Source: a virus
DNA length: 53,597 nt
Strand: one strand, 5' to 3'
IMG/VR virus record: IMGVR_UViG_3300009158_000064
Coordinates: 1 to 53,597 of that record
This document shows, in pieces, positions 52,601-53,597 of this stretch (position 1 is the first letter of the stretch; every line of letters starts with the position of its first letter). The translations under genes were made by a program, and so were the position numbers. The notes beneath the pieces were generated by a model, which saw nothing but the letters and a program-made list of their open reading frames with translations, searched no databases and was not told the DNA's origin.

Positions 52601-53597
52601 AATACCACTAACATATCTAAAGTTACTGATGTAACCGTCGAATGTTGTTCCACCTCCACCATCATAACCTATTTGTAATGTACCACTATTCCAATTGTTT
52701 GTAAGAGTAGTTTGATTTACAATTACACCATTAATGAATATAGTTACTAAGTTTGAACTATTACGCTGAACAGCAATATGTGTCCATTGATTTATAGGAT
52801 TAGTGATAGATTGTTGTATTAATGGACTTGCACCTTGCCAAACTTGTACATCAGGACTACCATTAGTGCTTACAAACAATCTAAAATCTGCACTGAAAGA
52901 TGCGATAGTTTGAATACTTAATGCTGCACTAGTGTAGAACCATGCTTCTATAGTGAATATACTAGTACCAATAACTGGGGCGGGTGCAGTTAAATATTGT
53001 GTACTACCATTGAATCCACCTGCCCATGATTGTCCTAAAACACCACCTATTATTCCAGTATTTGTAGTAGGAAGATATACATTGCCATTTGATACAGTTA
53101 GTGCGTTAGTTGTTTTATCAAACGTTAGATTAGCACTTGCACCTGCTACGCTTGCATCATTGAATATAACTTGTGTGTTACTACCTGCAACTGGACCAGT
53201 GGCACCCGTAGAGCCAATTGCACCAGTCGCACCTGTTGCGCCGGTTGCTCCGTCATATCCAGTAGCACCTGTAGCGCCATATTCACCTGTTGCACCAGTT
53301 GCACCAGTTGTTCCTATGTAACCTGTAGCACCTGTACTACCTATTTCACCTGTTGCGCCGGTTGTTCCGTCATATCCAGTAGCACCTGTAGCGCCATATT
53401 CACCTGTTGCACCAGTTGCACCAGTTGTTCCTATTACACCTGTAGCACCTGTTGCTCCTGTTGATCCGTCGTATCCAGTTGCACCTGTTGCACCAGTTGT
53501 TCCTATTACACCTGTAGCACCTGTTGCTCCTGTTGATCCGTCGTATCCAGTTGCACCTGTTGCACCAGTTGCACCATCATTACCAATTAAACCAGTA
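49610..53597 (-). CDS. collagen-like tail fibre with LamG-like domain, 5' end outside the window
   Basis: The frame stays open from the stop at 49610 to the right edge, so the true start is not in view; a TTG near 52879 is an internal codon, not a start. From N to C it has collagen blocks (DNA 53190-53597), a linker with [19 protein letters not shown], a laminin-G/concanavalin-like domain (about 52350-53060, with FTIEAWFY and [14 protein letters not shown]), two more long collagen stretches (51220-52180 and 50270-50830) split by an Asn-rich domain, then a beta-rich end closing in RWVII. It is probably a second long trimeric fibre that binds surface glycans. Confidence 0.8.
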   Translation of the reverse strand, partial: TGLIGNDGATGATGATGYDGSTGATGATGVIGTTGATGATGYDGSTGATGATGVIGTTGATGATGEYGATGATGYDGTTGATGEIGSTGATGYIGTTGATGATGEYGATGATGYDGATGATGATGAIGSTGATGPVAGSNTQVIFNDASVAGASANLTFDKTTNALTVSNGNVYLPTTNTGIIGGVLGQSWAGGFNGSTQYLTAPAPVIGTSIFTIEAWFYTSAALSIQTIASFSADFRLFVSTNGSPDVQVWQGASPLIQQSITNPINQWTHIAVQRNSSNLVTIFINGVIVNQTTLTNNWNSGTLQIGYDGGGGTTFDGYISNFRYVSGIAVYPSAFTPPTTGLTSTQLANVNGNPSNAIPGTQTQLLTLQNSTIIDNSSYGLAITNYGTLTTSLQSTPFAGSIRSGFLFNGSVWITDSGLVVNNINSGNVNFANTVAVTLGNVSNLHISGGASGYVLSTDGTGNLSWAAGSGGATGYTGATGATGATGSDGSTGATGYDGATGATGYIGTTGATGSSGVDGATGATGEIGTTGATGATGLIGSDGSTGATGYIGTTGATGATGEIGSTGATGEYGSTGAQGATGASGIDGATGSTGATGEVGSTGATGEYGSTGATGAQGATGATGYIGTTGATGATGNDGSTGATGYTGSTGATGATGTIGNDGSTGATGATGYIGTTGATGVVGATGATGFDGSTGATGYIGTTGATGATGLPGSDGSTGATGYIGTTGATGATGVVGTTGATGATGYDGATGATGATGYIGTTGATGATGYNGSTGATGEIGATGARGTSTSLFLYKANTGATSGYPGDGDIIWNQSSQITATQINVSHLTDDGIDIDVFLSLLDATETILIQDQTNSSNYQNFVITGTPTNVNPGAANSYWSLPVSLTSSGGTGTSNFSNAQSLFLALVQGIQGASGLQGSTGATGTAGTNGATGATGATGYDGSTGATGYIGTTGATGATGVVGTTGATGATGYIGTTGATGAIGSTGATGTAGNQGATGEIGSTGATGIAGNQGTTGATGYIGTTGATGATGYIGTTGATGATGLGSTGATGATGYIGTTGATGATGLGSTGATGATGTAGSNGSTGATGAIGSTGATGPVAGSNTQVIFNDAGVAGASANLTFDKTTNLLTVANVAISSSANITGNVALSGANVTLGNVSNLHITGGTANQVLSTDGSGTLSWTTPGSTIVTVDTFTGNGVQTNFTLSVTPTNANYVSLAIGGVSQPHTTYSLTGNIVTISSAPANTVAVEFTSITGGSGAGGGGSGNTSTSAIFSLPNTLSANTTLASGVNGLSVGPITVNSGVTVTVPSGQRWVII
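50270..52180. repeat. collagen-like triplet repeat blocks in the right-edge fibre gene
   Basis: Minus-strand DNA codes for Gly-Ala-Thr and similar triplets in long runs with near-identical units such as '[13 protein letters not shown]'. The repeats are separated at about 50835-51215 by a non-repetitive domain. The units would allow slippage or recombination between copies. Confidence 0.8.

Noticed and set aside
52800-52879. Start of the right-edge fibre gene at TTG 52879
   Set aside because: The frame is open and clearly coding (LamG-like domain, then collagen repeats) upstream to the window edge, so this TTG is internal.

Overview
The window is one end-to-end stretch of a large AT-rich tailed phage, most likely a T4-like myovirus of an aquatic proteobacterium. 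The signs are a dense tRNA array, nrdA/nrdB/glutaredoxin, a PAAR spike tip, very long collagen-like tail-fibre genes, the tail motif FDYRS..EL..CQRYY, and T4-type late promoters ([T/C/G]ATAAATA). Host and exact lineage are inferred. Both window edges cut through features: a tRNA on the left and a collagen-like fibre gene on the right.

Layout. (1) 1-2100, minus strand: about 15 tRNA or tRNA-like genes read leftward, preceded by two near-consensus sigma70 promoters, a rho-independent terminator and two GC-richer structured RNA candidates. Several tRNAs are odd: T loops starting with A54 (three with a swapped A54/T58 pair), C33 in two anticodon loops, and a locus at 899-1009 that folds like a circularly permuted tRNA closed by a GCAA tetraloop. 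(2) 2146-21853, plus strand except one gene: a tightly overlapping accessory island. It holds ten radical SAM genes, of which six have an N-terminal twitch/auxiliary cluster domain and four are plain with a C-terminal SPASM-like tail. With them are two QueC-like PP-loop ATPases each sitting behind a radical SAM gene, a tandem-repeat glycosyltransferase-like protein, a methyltransferase, a PLP aminotransferase-like protein on the opposite strand, an SDR, an Asp/Asn-hydroxylase-like protein, a kinase-like protein and two paralogous unknowns. (3) 21805-27062, minus strand: a TauD-like dioxygenase, a fatty acid desaturase, a GNAT-like protein, another oxygenase-like protein, an SDR, DUF2061, rubredoxin, rubrerythrin and IscU, which looks like an oxidative-chemistry and Fe-S support block. 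(4) 27084-36247, minus strand: a SleB-type hydrolase, a virion protein, PAAR, glutaredoxin, NrdB, a GH16-like lipoprotein and NrdA. (5) 36293 to the right edge, minus strand: three paralogous Gly-rich adhesin-like proteins and a series of tail-fibre genes, including one of 2607 codons.

How the genes may work together (inference). The island looks like a dedicated biosynthetic or modification pathway: repeated radical SAM chemistry, ATP-dependent amide or nitrile-type activation by the PP-loop enzymes, amino-group transfer, reduction, methylation and glycosyl transfer. IscU with an intact LPPVK motif, plus rubrerythrin and rubredoxin, could supply and protect the Fe-S clusters that ten radical SAM enzymes need. 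The substrate (a glycan, nucleobase, peptide or small molecule) cannot be read from the sequence. No complete 7-deazaguanine pathway is visible in the window.
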